A DNA stretch of 64,000 nucleotides from Candidatus Aminicenantota bacterium (GCA_017999365.1 JAGNLW010000001.1:814239-878238); one strand, 5' to 3'. Positions 17,538 to 25,559 are shown, counted from the stretch's first letter. The notes: generated by a model from the sequence alone, not told the origin. Made by a program: numbers and translations.

Positions 17538-17543
17538 ATTATA
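17538..17543 (-). promoter_or_regulatory. -10 hexamer of the HAD gene
   Basis: TATAAT on the minus strand, 9 nt before the ATG at 17528. No convincing -35 box is found at 16-18 nt. It overlaps the divergent promoter region of the small basic protein. Confidence 0.4.
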
Positions 17544-17557
17544 GCAGAAAACCGCTG

Positions 17558-17586
17558 TTGACATCCGGTGAGGCCGGGCTTAGACT
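17558..17586 (+). promoter_or_regulatory. Promoter of the small basic protein gene
   Basis: TTGACA (17558-17563), an exact 17-nt spacer and TAGACT (17581-17586): near-consensus sigma-70. The start site near 17593 leaves a leader of about 58 nt ending in the AGGAGGG site. Confidence 0.72.
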
Positions 17587-17650
17587 GAAGCGGTGGCGGA
17601 CGAAGCCGATGGGACCGTCATCACCGGGACATAATTCCATAGGAGGGCAC

Positions 17651-17803
17651 ATGCCTCAGAAAAGAACGACCCACCGCAGCTCGAAGGGGACCAAGCTCTA
17701 CGCCGTGCGCGACAGCAAGGGCCGCTTCGTCGACATCCAGACCTACAAGCGGGCCCACGCCGCCGACATGCGGAAGAAGAGCAAGGCCGAGAAGGCCAAG
17801 TAA
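17651..17803 (+). CDS. Small basic conserved-type protein (50 aa)
   Basis: A 50-residue, Lys/Arg-rich protein (MPQKRTTHRSSKGTKLYAV...). ATG 17651 is preceded by a strong AGGAGGG site and the gene has its own near-consensus promoter, so it is very likely translated. The pattern KLYAVRDSKGRFVDIQTYKR reads as a short beta hairpin followed by a basic helical tail, which would suit nucleic-acid or ribosome binding. I have a memory of similar small hypothetical proteins in other bacteria but cannot assign a function. Confidence 0.75.
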   Translation: MPQKRTTHRSSKGTKLYAVRDSKGRFVDIQTYKRAHAADMRKKSKAEKAK

Positions 17804-18018
17804 CCGGGACAGCTTCTCACTCAGCCGGTTCTCCCTCTGGAGAGAGATCTTGCCTGGGATCCGGCTGATTTCCAGGCACGAAGAATCGCATCGGGCCCTT
17901 GCCTGTAGGTAAGGGGTCGCTTCTTTCAGAGCCGGCCATGTGCCGAGAACCCGCGAAAGTCCGATCATCATAAAGCGCTGGGCCGCCTGCGGAGCTGCTC
18001 CCAGATGGGCGGAGCTGA

Positions 18019-18270
18019 TCAGCGATAGGCGTCTTTGCGATGCTTGACCCGGTAGATGAAGACGCGCTTGAGATCGTCCTGGATGCGATAGAGGACGCGA
18101 TAATCCCCGATCCGGATGCGGTATCCCTCCTCGGCCGTCAGCTTGAGGGCGCCCCGTGAACGAGGGTCCTGGGACAAATGGCGGATCTTCCTGACGACGC
18201 GATCGAGGTCCGGCGACTCCAGATTATCGAGGTCTTTCCGCGCCTCAGGGAGGACGAAGAGGTCATACAC
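18019..18270 (-). CDS. RelE/ParE-family toxin
   Basis: 83-residue protein with the RelE-type core: LPEARKDLDNLESPDLDRVV, a central GALKLTAEEGYRIRIGDYRVLYRI, and a basic end IYRVKHRKDAYR. In RelE relatives this Arg/Lys/Tyr pattern forms the mRNA-cleaving site on the ribosome; ParE-type gyrase poisoning is an alternative. The start overlaps the antitoxin stop by 8 nt. Preceding antitoxin, overlap and size make a type II module a good call. Confidence 0.88.
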   Translation of the reverse strand: MYDLFVLPEARKDLDNLESPDLDRVVRKIRHLSQDPRSRGALKLTAEEGYRIRIGDYRVLYRIQDDLKRVFIYRVKHRKDAYR

Positions 18271-18496
18271 GGCGCTTCTTGAGGTAATCGTCCAAGGGGA
18301 CCGCCTGGCTTTCGAGGGCCCGGAGGTCTTTCAGATCCACGAGGTCTTCCTTGAGCTCTTCGCGCTCGAGCGATTCCACGATAGCCCGCTCCACGAAGAA
18401 GCCGTACTTGACCCCGCGCTCACGGCAGAACCGCTTGACCCGCTCGGCGACGGTATAGTTGACCTTGACCGCCAAGGTCGTTTTTTCGCTATCCAT
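18263..18496 (-). CDS. Antitoxin of the RelE-type module (RHH-like)
   Basis: 77-residue protein. The first half (TTLAVKVNYTVAERVKRFCR...) looks like a ribbon-helix-helix DNA-binding segment. The second half is acidic and helical (ESLEREELKEDLVDLKDLRA) and would wrap the toxin. No Shine-Dalgarno sequence precedes ATG 18496, and the -10 box ends 8 nt away, which suggests a leaderless message. A 12-bp palindrome upstream is the likely autoregulatory operator. Confidence 0.8.
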   Translation of the reverse strand: MDSEKTTLAVKVNYTVAERVKRFCRERGVKYGFFVERAIVESLEREELKEDLVDLKDLRALESQAVPLDDYLKKRRV

Positions 18497-18504
18497 TTGG
18501 CTCT

Positions 18505-18548
18505 ATTTTGAGCTAAAGAAATAACTTTGTCAAGATAAAGTTAACTTT
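18505..18548 (-). promoter_or_regulatory. Toxin-antitoxin promoter and palindromic operator
   Basis: TTGACA (18533-18528), a 17-nt spacer and CAAAAT (18510-18505) on the minus strand. Immediately upstream is a perfect 12-bp palindrome AAAGTTAACTTT (18537-18548). AACTTT/AAAGTT half-sites recur around the -35. This arrangement is typical for conditional cooperativity by an antitoxin. Confidence 0.65.
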
Positions 18549-18599
18549 AGTTATACAGACACACAGAGAGGGCGCGATCCCAGGGGTGATCTGTCGATC

Positions 18600-19934
18600 C
18601 TAGGCCTTGGCCTTCTGCGGCCTCTCGAGCACCCCGCCCTCGCGGCGGTCGGCCCGCTTGAGCAGGAGGGCAAAGGACAGACCGACCAGGCCCAGGCTGG
18701 CGAACATGACCTGGCTGGCCACATAATCCCCCGTCTTGTCCCTGAGCAGGCCGTTGAGGAGCGGGAAGAGCCCCAGGCCGATGTTCTGGATGGCCGTCAT
18801 CAGCCCGAAGGCCGTCCCGACGCGCTCCGAGCGGACGATGAGCGGCACGGACGGCCACAGGGCCGCCGGCACCAGGACGAAGGCGAAGCCGAGCAGGACC
18901 ATGGGGTAGGCCGGATAGATGGACGTCAAGCCCATGGCCAGGTGGCAGGGGATGAGGAGGAGCGAGCCGACGATCATGAACTGGGCCCTCTTCCCGACCC
19001 GGTCGATGAGGCGCCCGGCGAACGGGGCCAGGACCATCGACGAGAAGATGATGATGCTGGTGACGCCCCCCGCCGTCGTGAAGAGGTGGAGGAGGTTGTT
19101 GAAGACCTGGGCCAGGAACCCGCCGCCGGCCTCGGCCGCCCGGGCGATGCCCCACTTCGTGTGGAAGAAGTCGGTCGACAGGCTCTGGAAGGGGAAGATG
19201 GCCGCGTAGAAGGTGAAGCACAACCCGGTCACGAACCAGAAGGTCGGTTTGAACTCCCGGACGTCCCGGAAGACGATCTTGTCGCCGGCGCTCTCGTCCC
19301 GCAGGTTGAGGGCCTTCTCGCCGCGCTTGTCCATGACGATGTAGAAGATGTTGCCGACGAGCGAGATGACGCAGGCGGCCGCCGCGAACAGGAGCGCGTT
19401 GCGGAAGCTGCCGAAGAACCGGGTGATGAGCTCGCCGTTGCTGAGGGCGAAGAGCGAGCCGAGCCGGCTGACGGTCAGGGCCACGCCGAACGACAGGGCC
19501 AACTCCTTGTTCTTGAACCAACGGGCCAGCATGGCGCTCTGGGCCACGACGAGGGGCTCCGAACCGGCCCCGAAGATGAAACGTCCCAGGAACATCAGCG
19601 GGATGCTCTTGGCCTGCCAGACGATGACCGCGCCGGCGAGGACGAGGGTCGAGAAGATGATGCCGGCCTTGCGCGTCCCCAGCCGGTCGATGAGGACGCC
19701 GGCGAAGAGGAGCACCAGGATGGCCGCGACGCTGTACATCGTGTTGAACGCGCCCACGGTGGCCCGGCTGGCGTTGAGCCCTTCGATGAGGGAGGGCGCG
19801 ATGGCCCCGATGATGTCGTAGGCGAAGTAGCTCCCGAAGGTCAGGGAGGAGATGAAGAGCAGGTTGACGAAGCGGTAGATCGGCCGGGTCGGGTGGAAGA
19901 ACCCCACCGGGGCGGCGGTCGCGGCGTCGGTCAT
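18600..19934 (-). CDS. Major facilitator superfamily transporter
   Basis: Inner-membrane transporter of 444 residues with 12 predicted helices in two halves. Loop 2-3 carries the MFS signature as GVLIDRLGTRKAG, and its counterpart in the second half is GRLIDRVGKRAQF. A central cytoplasmic segment (about 205-230) is charged (MDKRGEKALNLRDESAGDK). ATG 19934 has GGAGG upstream. The substrate is unknown; the shape resembles the MFSD1-like group. It is divergent from glucose-6-phosphate isomerase. Confidence 0.9.
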   Translation of the reverse strand: MTDAATAAPVGFFHPTRPIYRFVNLLFISSLTFGSYFAYDIIGAIAPSLIEGLNASRATVGAFNTMYSVAAILVLLFAGVLIDRLGTRKAGIIFSTLVLAGAVIVWQAKSIPLMFLGRFIFGAGSEPLVVAQSAMLARWFKNKELALSFGVALTVSRLGSLFALSNGELITRFFGSFRNALLFAAAACVISLVGNIFYIVMDKRGEKALNLRDESAGDKIVFRDVREFKPTFWFVTGLCFTFYAAIFPFQSLSTDFFHTKWGIARAAEAGGGFLAQVFNNLLHLFTTAGGVTSIIIFSSMVLAPFAGRLIDRVGKRAQFMIVGSLLLIPCHLAMGLTSIYPAYPMVLLGFAFVLVPAALWPSVPLIVRSERVGTAFGLMTAIQNIGLGLFPLLNGLLRDKTGDYVASQVMFASLGLVGLSFALLLKRADRREGGVLERPQKAKA

Positions 19935-20037
19935 GGGCGGGCCTCCGGGTTGGCGATGGTCCCCTCGGGGACGGCCCCTATCTTCGTGAATCCGCGCGAA
20001 ATAATCAAGCGGCTTTATCGGCCGGCCGGAAGGCTGA

Positions 20038-20043
20038 TATAAT
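20038..20043 (+). promoter_or_regulatory. -10 hexamer of the pgi gene
   Basis: Consensus TATAAT 25 nt before ATG 20069. The best -35 is a weak TTTATC at 18 nt. AAGGGAG in the leader provides the ribosome-binding site. Confidence 0.45.
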
Positions 20044-20068
20044 CGCCCCGCCGAGAAGGGAGCCGGCC

Positions 20069-21718
20069 ATGGCCATTTCCGAACATCGCTTCATCCGATC
20101 CGTCGAACCGGGCGATCTCGGTCCCGCCTTCGAGGCCGCCCTGGGAGGCCTCGACAGGGACGCCGTCGTCCGCCGCCTTTGGGCCCGGAACTGGACGGTC
20201 TGGAAGGACGAAGACCGGGAGATCTCGAACCGCCTCGGCTGGCTCGACGCGCCCATCTCGGCCGCCGCGGACATCCCGGCCATGGCGGCTTTCGCCGCCG
20301 CCGTCCGCGGCGAGGGCCTGGACCGGGCCGTGGTCCTGGGCATGGGCGGCTCGAGCCTGGCCCCGGACGTCTTCGCCCGCCTGTTCCCGACCGATCCCGG
20401 CGGCCTCGCGCTCGAGGTCCTCGATACGACCGAACCCGGCGCCGTGGCCGCGGCGGCCGCGCGCTTGGACCCCGGGCGGACGCTGTTCCTGGTGTCTTCG
20501 AAGTCCGGCTCGACGGCCGAGCTGGTCGCGCTCCTGTCCTTCTTCTACGACCGGTCGGTCCGGGCCTTGGGCCGGGACGGGGCCGGGCGGCGGTTCGCGG
20601 CCATCACCGACCCGGGCAGTCCCCTCGAGGGTTTGGCCGGCTCGCTCGGCTTCCGCAAGGTCTTCGCCGGGCGGCCGGACATCGGCGGCCGTTTCTCGGC
20701 CCTTTCGCCCTTCGGGCTCCTGCCGGCCGCCCTCATGGGCCTGGACCTCGGACGGCTGCTCGAGCGGGCCCGCGAGACGGCCGCCGACTGCCGCGCCGAG
20801 ACCGCTACCGGGAATCCCGGCGCCGTCCTCGGCGCGTTCCTGGGCGCGTCGGCGCGCGGCGGCCGGGACAAGCTCGTCCTGCTCGTCCCGCCGCGTCTCG
20901 TCCCCTTCGCCGCCTGGCTCGAACAGCTCGTCGCCGAGAGCACGGGCAAGGAGGGCCGGGGCCTCCTCCCAATCGTCGAGACGGATCCAGAAGCGGCCCT
21001 CCGGCCGGGCCCCGACCGCGTGCTCGTCGAGATCGGGAACGTCCCGACTGGCCTGGACGCGGGGTTGCCCCTGCTCAGGCTGGCCTTCGACGATCCGTAC
21101 GACCTCGGCGGACAGTTCTTCCTGTGGGAGCTCGCCACGGCCGTGGCCGGGCACCTATTGGGGATCAATCCCTTCGATCAGCCCGACGTCGAATCGACCA
21201 AACAAAGGACGCGGGAGGTCCTGGCCGCCGGCGGCGCCGCCGGCCCGGTTCCGGCGGCCGTCCGGCTCACGGGCGGCGATCCCGCGGCAGGCGAGGCCCT
21301 GGGACGGTTCCTCGACGGCGGCCGGTCCGGGGACTATCTGGCCATCCTGGCCTTCCTGCCGCCGCGGCCCGAGGTCGTGTCGAGTCTGGCCGCCCTCCGG
21401 GCCCGCCTGGCGTCGCGGACCGGCCTGCCTGTGACGGTCGGCTTCGGCCCGCGTTACCTCCACTCGACGGGGCAGCTCCACAAGGGCGACGCGAACCGCG
21501 GGCTTTTCCTCCTGCTCGCGGCCTCGGGTCTGCCCGAGGTCGCCATCCCCGAGCTCCCCGGCGCCGCCCGCCCGGCCCGCGACTTCGCCGGCCTCTTCCG
21601 GGCCCAGGCCCGCGGCGACGAGCTGGCCCTCGAGGGAAAAGGCCGCCGGGTCCTCTCTGTCGATCTCGTCGAGCCGGTCGAGGACGGGCTCGCGGCCCTC
21701 ATCGCCGCCCTCGGATAA
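20069..21718 (+). CDS. pgi: Glucose-6-phosphate isomerase (TAL-PGI type domain)
   Basis: Predicted cytoplasmic enzyme interconverting glucose-6-phosphate and fructose-6-phosphate, 549 residues. Two SIS folds are visible. The first has VVLGMGGSSLAPDVF and LVSSKSGSTAEL, which bind the sugar phosphate. The second has GKEGRGLLPIVE and the late INPFDQPDVESTKQRTRE. That last signature and the overall layout resemble the isomerase half of bifunctional transaldolase/isomerase proteins rather than E. coli Pgi, but no transaldolase domain is attached. A strong hairpin for the opposite strand follows its stop. Confidence 0.88.
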   Translation: MAISEHRFIRSVEPGDLGPAFEAALGGLDRDAVVRRLWARNWTVWKDEDREISNRLGWLDAPISAAADIPAMAAFAAAVRGEGLDRAVVLGMGGSSLAPDVFARLFPTDPGGLALEVLDTTEPGAVAAAAARLDPGRTLFLVSSKSGSTAELVALLSFFYDRSVRALGRDGAGRRFAAITDPGSPLEGLAGSLGFRKVFAGRPDIGGRFSALSPFGLLPAALMGLDLGRLLERARETAADCRAETATGNPGAVLGAFLGASARGGRDKLVLLVPPRLVPFAAWLEQLVAESTGKEGRGLLPIVETDPEAALRPGPDRVLVEIGNVPTGLDAGLPLLRLAFDDPYDLGGQFFLWELATAVAGHLLGINPFDQPDVESTKQRTREVLAAGGAAGPVPAAVRLTGGDPAAGEALGRFLDGGRSGDYLAILAFLPPRPEVVSSLAALRARLASRTGLPVTVGFGPRYLHSTGQLHKGDANRGLFLLLAASGLPEVAIPELPGAARPARDFAGLFRAQARGDELALEGKGRRVLSVDLVEPVEDGLAALIAALG

Positions 21719-21749
21719 AAAAAAAGGGACGGCTCCGAAGAGCCGTCCC
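21717..21749 (-). terminator. Rho-independent terminator of the 21773-22462 gene
   Basis: Perfect 10-bp stem GGGACGGCTC/GAGCCGTCCC with a 4-nt loop (21726-21749). On the minus strand it is followed by nine T residues (21725-21717). Confidence 0.9.
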
Positions 21750-21772
21750 CGAGCAGGCGTTCTAAGGAACGA

Positions 21773-22462
21773 TCAGTAGAGCCCGACGCCGATGACGTCG
21801 GCGTGGAAGAGCTCCTTGGTCCGGTTCCGGACCTTGGCGTCCACGCTGTCCTTGATGTTCAGGTAGAACCAGAACGAGTCGAACAGGCGCAGCTTCTGGA
21901 TGTAGTAGTTCGAGTAGACGCTGACGGAGTCGACGATGATCTTGGCCAGGTCCTTGCCCTTGGCGTCCGAGAGGACGATGACGTTCGCGTCGCCCTTCTG
22001 GAGCTTGCCGAAGACCTTGCCCTGGGGCTTGCCGGCCCACTCCTCGGGCTTGCCGGCGCCGGTGATGGCCAGGGCCGGGACGGCCTCGCGGGCCTTCATT
22101 TCGACGAAATCCTCGGCCTGGAACTCGGCGCTCCGGGTATAGACGGTCGCACCGCCGCTCTCGAGGGTGTCGGCCAGGAAGACCGGCGGATGGTCGACGA
22201 GCAGGTTGCCCTTGACCTTGACGGTCTTGCCGACCATGGGGGCGGCGTCGAAGCCGGGCAGGACGATGTCGAAGCCCGAGGCCGTCGACAGGTACATGTA
22301 GCGGCCGAGAGCGGCCCTGACGGTGCCTTCGAACTCGGTCACGGCCTGCTGGACCTCCGCGGCGGCGGTCTCGGCCTTCTTCTGACATGCCGTGGCGCCG
22401 GCGAGGGCGATGAGCACGGCCAGGCTAAGGATCAGGATACCGGTTGTCTTGGTGGAACGCAT
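21773..22462 (-). CDS. Predicted lipoprotein of unknown function
   Basis: 229 residues. ATG 22462 has GGAGGTAGG upstream; a frame extending to 22513 lacks such a site. Residues 8-25 form a hydrophobic signal ending in TAC, a weak lipobox, so it is probably an exported lipoprotein. The mature part begins with a Lys/Ala-rich helix and continues as a mixed fold (GKTVKVKGNLLVDHPP, KGDANVIVLSDAKGK, a C-terminal FWFYLNIKDSVDAKVRN). I do not recognise the family. It has its own promoter and terminator, so it is a single-gene unit. Confidence 0.75.
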   Translation of the reverse strand: MRSTKTTGILILSLAVLIALAGATACQKKAETAAAEVQQAVTEFEGTVRAALGRYMYLSTASGFDIVLPGFDAAPMVGKTVKVKGNLLVDHPPVFLADTLESGGATVYTRSAEFQAEDFVEMKAREAVPALAITGAGKPEEWAGKPQGKVFGKLQKGDANVIVLSDAKGKDLAKIIVDSVSVYSNYYIQKLRLFDSFWFYLNIKDSVDAKVRNRTKELFHADVIGVGLY

Positions 22463-22520
22463 TGGACCTACCTCCATGTGTCGAACGAGCGCCCGGGATT
22501 GCCCTCCGGACAAGGAGTAG

Positions 22521-22549
22521 TTTATACCACTCCGTCCCCGAAAAGTAAA
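22521..22549 (-). promoter_or_regulatory. Promoter of the lipoprotein gene
   Basis: TTTACT (22549-22544), a 17-nt spacer and TATAAA (22526-22521), giving a leader of about 50 nt with a GGAGGTAGG site. The -35 overlaps the A+T tail of the upstream terminator. Confidence 0.6.
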
Positions 22550-22583
22550 GAAAAAAGAAGGGGCCGGAGCGGCGGCGCTCCGG
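22547..22583 (-). terminator. Rho-independent terminator of the FecR/DUF6600 gene
   Basis: 9-bp perfect stem GGCCGGAGC/GCTCCGGCC with a 4-nt loop (22562-22583). On the minus strand it is followed by a CTTCTTTTTTC tract. Confidence 0.88.
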
Positions 22584-22610
22584 CCTATCGGAGAGGAAAG
22601 GAGGTAAGGC

Positions 22611-24764
22611 TCAGCCTTTGCGCTTGACGCTCCCGGACTTGGAGGAGGAGCCCGAGGACCGGGAGGACGACGAGCCGGACCGGCCGGACGAGGACGACCG
22701 TCCCGAGGAAGACGAAGACCGGGGAGCGCTCATGGACCGCCCGGAGGAGCCGCCCGGTCGCGGCGCGGCGTAAGAGCGGCCTGAAGACGAGCTCGAGCGG
22801 GGGGCGCTGTAGGAACGCCCCGAGGAGGACGAGGACCGGGGGGCGCTGACCGACCGGCCGGACGAAGAGCCGGACGAGTTCGGACGGGCGTAGGAAGATC
22901 CCGACCGGGGCGATGAGGACGGCCGGGCGACCGTCGCCGGTACCCGCGACGAGGCGGATGGAGAGGCGCTCAGCCGCGATGACGGACGCGTGACGGCGGT
23001 TCGGGAGGCGTAGGTCCGACTTTGAGACCTCCCGGAGGAAGACTCGGAACGGGCGGCGGAGCGGTCGTTCTTGATGGTCCCCGACTTGGGGGGGGCGGCG
23101 TCGCCGGACTTCTTTTCGACCGTGCGGGTCTTCGAAGCGTCCCGCTCGACGGTCGTCCGGGGCGCGGCCGGGGCGCGGTCCTGGGACCGGGGGGCGACCC
23201 GGGAGCCGCTGCCGGCGCCCTCGGACTCGGTCCGACGGGAGGGCGAGGACAGGGAGCCCCGGCGGTCGACGGTCCCTTGACCGGCCCGATCGCCCGCGGT
23301 CCCCTGGCTCGGATAAGCCCGGATGGACCGGGGGGCGGTCCCCCGTTCCGTGACGGACGGCCGGGCCACGGCCCCGCGGGCTTCGCCGGACCGGACGTCG
23401 TCGCGTTCCCGCGAGCGGACCGCGGTCGCCCCGCCGGCCTGCCGCAGACGGGAGGGCGACAGGGCGTCGGACGGCGCCACCGAACGGACCGCGGAGCGGC
23501 TGCCGGGCCGTACGGCGAAGGCCCTCTGGGCGGCCCGGGATTCGGGCCCGGTGCGGTCGACGGCCGGACGGATGGTGGGCTGCTCGGCCCGGAGCGAGAC
23601 GCGGTCGATGCGGGCCAGCTCGTCGCCGCCGACGCGGCGGCGGGCGATGTCGCGGGCCTGGAGGTGGTCGCGACGGACGACGGTCATGGCCCGGTTATGG
23701 GCGGAGAAATAGCGGTCGTCGTAACGGTCGTAGAAGCGGTTCCCGACGAAGTAGCCGGGCCGGTTGTACCAGGTCAGAGGGCACCAGCCGATGTAGTCGC
23801 GGTCGTGCCACCAGTGCACCCAGGCGGGGCCCCAGTGGTTCCGGGGGATCCAGTACCAGCCCAGGCCGAAGCGCCAGTGCCAGCGGCCGTAGTGGTAGAC
23901 CGACCAGCCCCAGGGCTCGGAGGACACCCAGGTCCAGCCGATGACGGGGTACCAGACCCAGCGGCCGTAGGTGTAGGGCCGCCAGTCGTCGTAATAGGAC
24001 ACGTTGGGGACCCAGACGTTGCCGTAGGGCCGCTCGTAGACCCATTGCCCGTTCTGGTCGAGCTCTTCCTCGTATTCCTCCATCTCGGACGGCAGGTAGC
24101 GCTGCCCGCCGCGGGCGGAGAGCTGGCTGTCGCGCGAGCCGTTCCATTCGTCGAAGGCGTCCCCGCGGGCCGAACCGGCCGCGGGCTCGCCGAGGAGCCG
24201 GCCGTCGGCGGCCGCCACCTCCTCGCCGTAGCGGACCAGGACGGAGCCGTCCTCGGCCGCGGCCTCGAGGCTGCCCTCGCGGACGGAGGCCCGGGTCTCC
24301 CGGTCGAGGGCGACGTCGAACCGGTACAGGCCCTCTTCGAGGACATAGAACGACGCGTCGGGGGTATGGACCTCGACGCCCTTCTCGAGCGCCAGGCGGC
24401 TGATCCGGAGGAAGGCGCTGCCCTCGGTCAGGTGGAGTTTGATGAGCTCCTGGCCCTCGGTGGGAAGAGAGGCGAACTCGACCTTGGTATAGTCGGCCAG
24501 CCGGAGATAGTTCCGCCGGCCGAAGTGGACCTCGGCCTGGCCGGACTCCGTCCCCAGCCGGTCGCCCTTGACGAGAGCCAGGTTGACCTCGCCCTTCTCG
24601 TAGCCCAGGTCGGCCGTCCGCTGGACGTGGACGGCGCCGTTGACGTAGCTCAGGCGGGCGTAGCTGTAGGCGTAGTACCCTTCGTCCTGGGCCATGAGGC
24701 CGAAGGGGAGCGAAACGATGAATGCGGCCGCCAGGAGGGCCGCTCGGGTCGTTTTCTTGTTCAT
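22611..24764 (-). CDS. FecR-domain and DUF6600/YXWY-repeat protein with Ser/Arg-rich tail
   Basis: 717-residue exported protein, ATG 24764 with GGAAGGAG upstream. Order: signal peptide (1-25, cleavage near LMAQ). FecR-like beta domain (about 40-200; GDRLGTESGQAEVHFGRRNY, EGSAFLRISRLALEKGVEVH). An aromatic region (about 245-345) full of W-x-Y/W repeats (YGRWVWYPVIGWTWVSSEP), the DUF6600 type. A long Arg/Ser/Pro-rich linker. A tail (about 590-717) with repeated APRSSSSSGRS units ending in VKRKG. The FecR fold suggests envelope sensing or binding, and the tail looks disordered. It is probably periplasmic or surface-bound; function unknown. A consensus sigma-54 promoter precedes it. Confidence 0.85.
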   Translation of the reverse strand: MNKKTTRAALLAAAFIVSLPFGLMAQDEGYYAYSYARLSYVNGAVHVQRTADLGYEKGEVNLALVKGDRLGTESGQAEVHFGRRNYLRLADYTKVEFASLPTEGQELIKLHLTEGSAFLRISRLALEKGVEVHTPDASFYVLEEGLYRFDVALDRETRASVREGSLEAAAEDGSVLVRYGEEVAAADGRLLGEPAAGSARGDAFDEWNGSRDSQLSARGGQRYLPSEMEEYEEELDQNGQWVYERPYGNVWVPNVSYYDDWRPYTYGRWVWYPVIGWTWVSSEPWGWSVYHYGRWHWRFGLGWYWIPRNHWGPAWVHWWHDRDYIGWCPLTWYNRPGYFVGNRFYDRYDDRYFSAHNRAMTVVRRDHLQARDIARRRVGGDELARIDRVSLRAEQPTIRPAVDRTGPESRAAQRAFAVRPGSRSAVRSVAPSDALSPSRLRQAGGATAVRSRERDDVRSGEARGAVARPSVTERGTAPRSIRAYPSQGTAGDRAGQGTVDRRGSLSSPSRRTESEGAGSGSRVAPRSQDRAPAAPRTTVERDASKTRTVEKKSGDAAPPKSGTIKNDRSAARSESSSGRSQSRTYASRTAVTRPSSRLSASPSASSRVPATVARPSSSPRSGSSYARPNSSGSSSGRSVSAPRSSSSSGRSYSAPRSSSSSGRSYAAPRPGGSSGRSMSAPRSSSSSGRSSSSGRSGSSSSRSSGSSSKSGSVKRKG

Positions 24765-24791
24765 CGTCTTTCTCCTTCCACCCCTATCTTT

Positions 24792-24807
24792 AGCAACTAT
24801 CGTGCCA
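24792..24807 (-). promoter_or_regulatory. Consensus sigma-54 promoter of the FecR/DUF6600 gene
   Basis: TGGCACGATAGTTGCT on the minus strand fits TGGCACG-N4-TTGCW exactly, with 10 nt between the -24 GG and -12 GC. The predicted start near 24782 leaves about 18 nt with the GGAAGGAG site. A sigma-54 activator is encoded at 53702-55093. Confidence 0.8.
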
Positions 24808-24877
24808 GCCTGTTCTCCAGGGGAGAAGGCTACCGGTCCGACCGCCGGGTGTCCTCATTATCGGACGCCCGTGGGGT

Positions 24878-24910
24878 AAAAAAGGGGCGTGCGTCCGGAA
24901 GCGCACGCCC
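24878..24910 (-). terminator. Rho-independent terminator of the Spy-like gene
   Basis: 9-bp stem GGGCGTGCG/CGCACGCCC with an 8-nt loop (24885-24910), followed on the minus strand by CTTTTTTACC. Confidence 0.85.
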
Positions 24911-24936
24911 TGGTCGGTCAGGACGGTCGAGGCGGT

Positions 24937-25485
24937 TCAGCGGATCCAGCGGCCGGGGCCGGCCGGCCGGTGGCGCAGGGCCCGGTCCCGGAACGCTTCC
25001 CGCCGGGCCCGCCCGGGGGCCCGCATGGCCCGGCCGCGGACGAATTCCCGCCGGGCTTCCCGGTTCTCGCGGAAGGCCCTGAGCTTCTCCCGCTGCTCGG
25101 GAGTGAAGATGCGGTCTCTCTCGGCCCGGTGGCCGAGGGCGGCCTTTTCGCGCTCCGCCCGGAGCCGGGCGGTGCGGTCGATGAGGCCCTCGATCTTGGC
25201 CCTGTTGGCCTCCGGATCGGCCATCAGCCCGCGCATCTCGCCGCGGACCTTGGCCATCTCCTCGCGGAAGGCCCGCCGTTCCTCGCTCCTGGCCCGGCGG
25301 AATTCGGCGAGCGCCTTTTCCTGCCCGGGAGTCAGATCGAGGGCCTGCCGGGCCAGGAGGCGGCCCGGACGCTCGGGCCGGGCCGGGGGGGCATCCTGGG
25401 CCAGGGCCAGGACGGGCAGGACGAGGGCGGCGAGCAAGGCCAGGACGGCCGCCAAGCGCGTCGCGCGGACGGTTCGTGCTCTCAT
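24937..25485 (-). CDS. Spy/CpxP-type periplasmic protein (LTxxQ)
   Basis: 182 residues from ATG 25485, which has AAGGAGGT upstream. A hydrophobic signal peptide (about 8-29, cleavage near ALAQ) is followed by an all-helical, Arg/Glu-rich body. The two family motifs are LDLTPGQEKALAEFRR (LTxxQ) and the variant IFTPEQREKLRAFREN. The C-terminal 40 residues are very Arg-rich. Spy and CpxP are periplasmic chaperones or stress-response inhibitors, so an envelope-stress role is inferred. It sits between the FecR protein and the ABC importer, with its own terminator. Confidence 0.82.
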   Translation of the reverse strand: MRARTVRATRLAAVLALLAALVLPVLALAQDAPPARPERPGRLLARQALDLTPGQEKALAEFRRARSEERRAFREEMAKVRGEMRGLMADPEANRAKIEGLIDRTARLRAEREKAALGHRAERDRIFTPEQREKLRAFRENREARREFVRGRAMRAPGRARREAFRDRALRHRPAGPGRWIR

Positions 25486-25559
25486 GGGGACCTCCTTGGG
25501 TGTCACGCTTGTTTAGACGCCCGCCCGCGGAAGTCCTTTGCGGGGCCGCCGGCCGGGCC

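Noticed and set aside
24937..25485. Reading the LTxxQ protein as a coiled-coil structural protein
   Set aside because: The signal peptide and the two LTxxQ-type motifs fit the Spy/CpxP family better.
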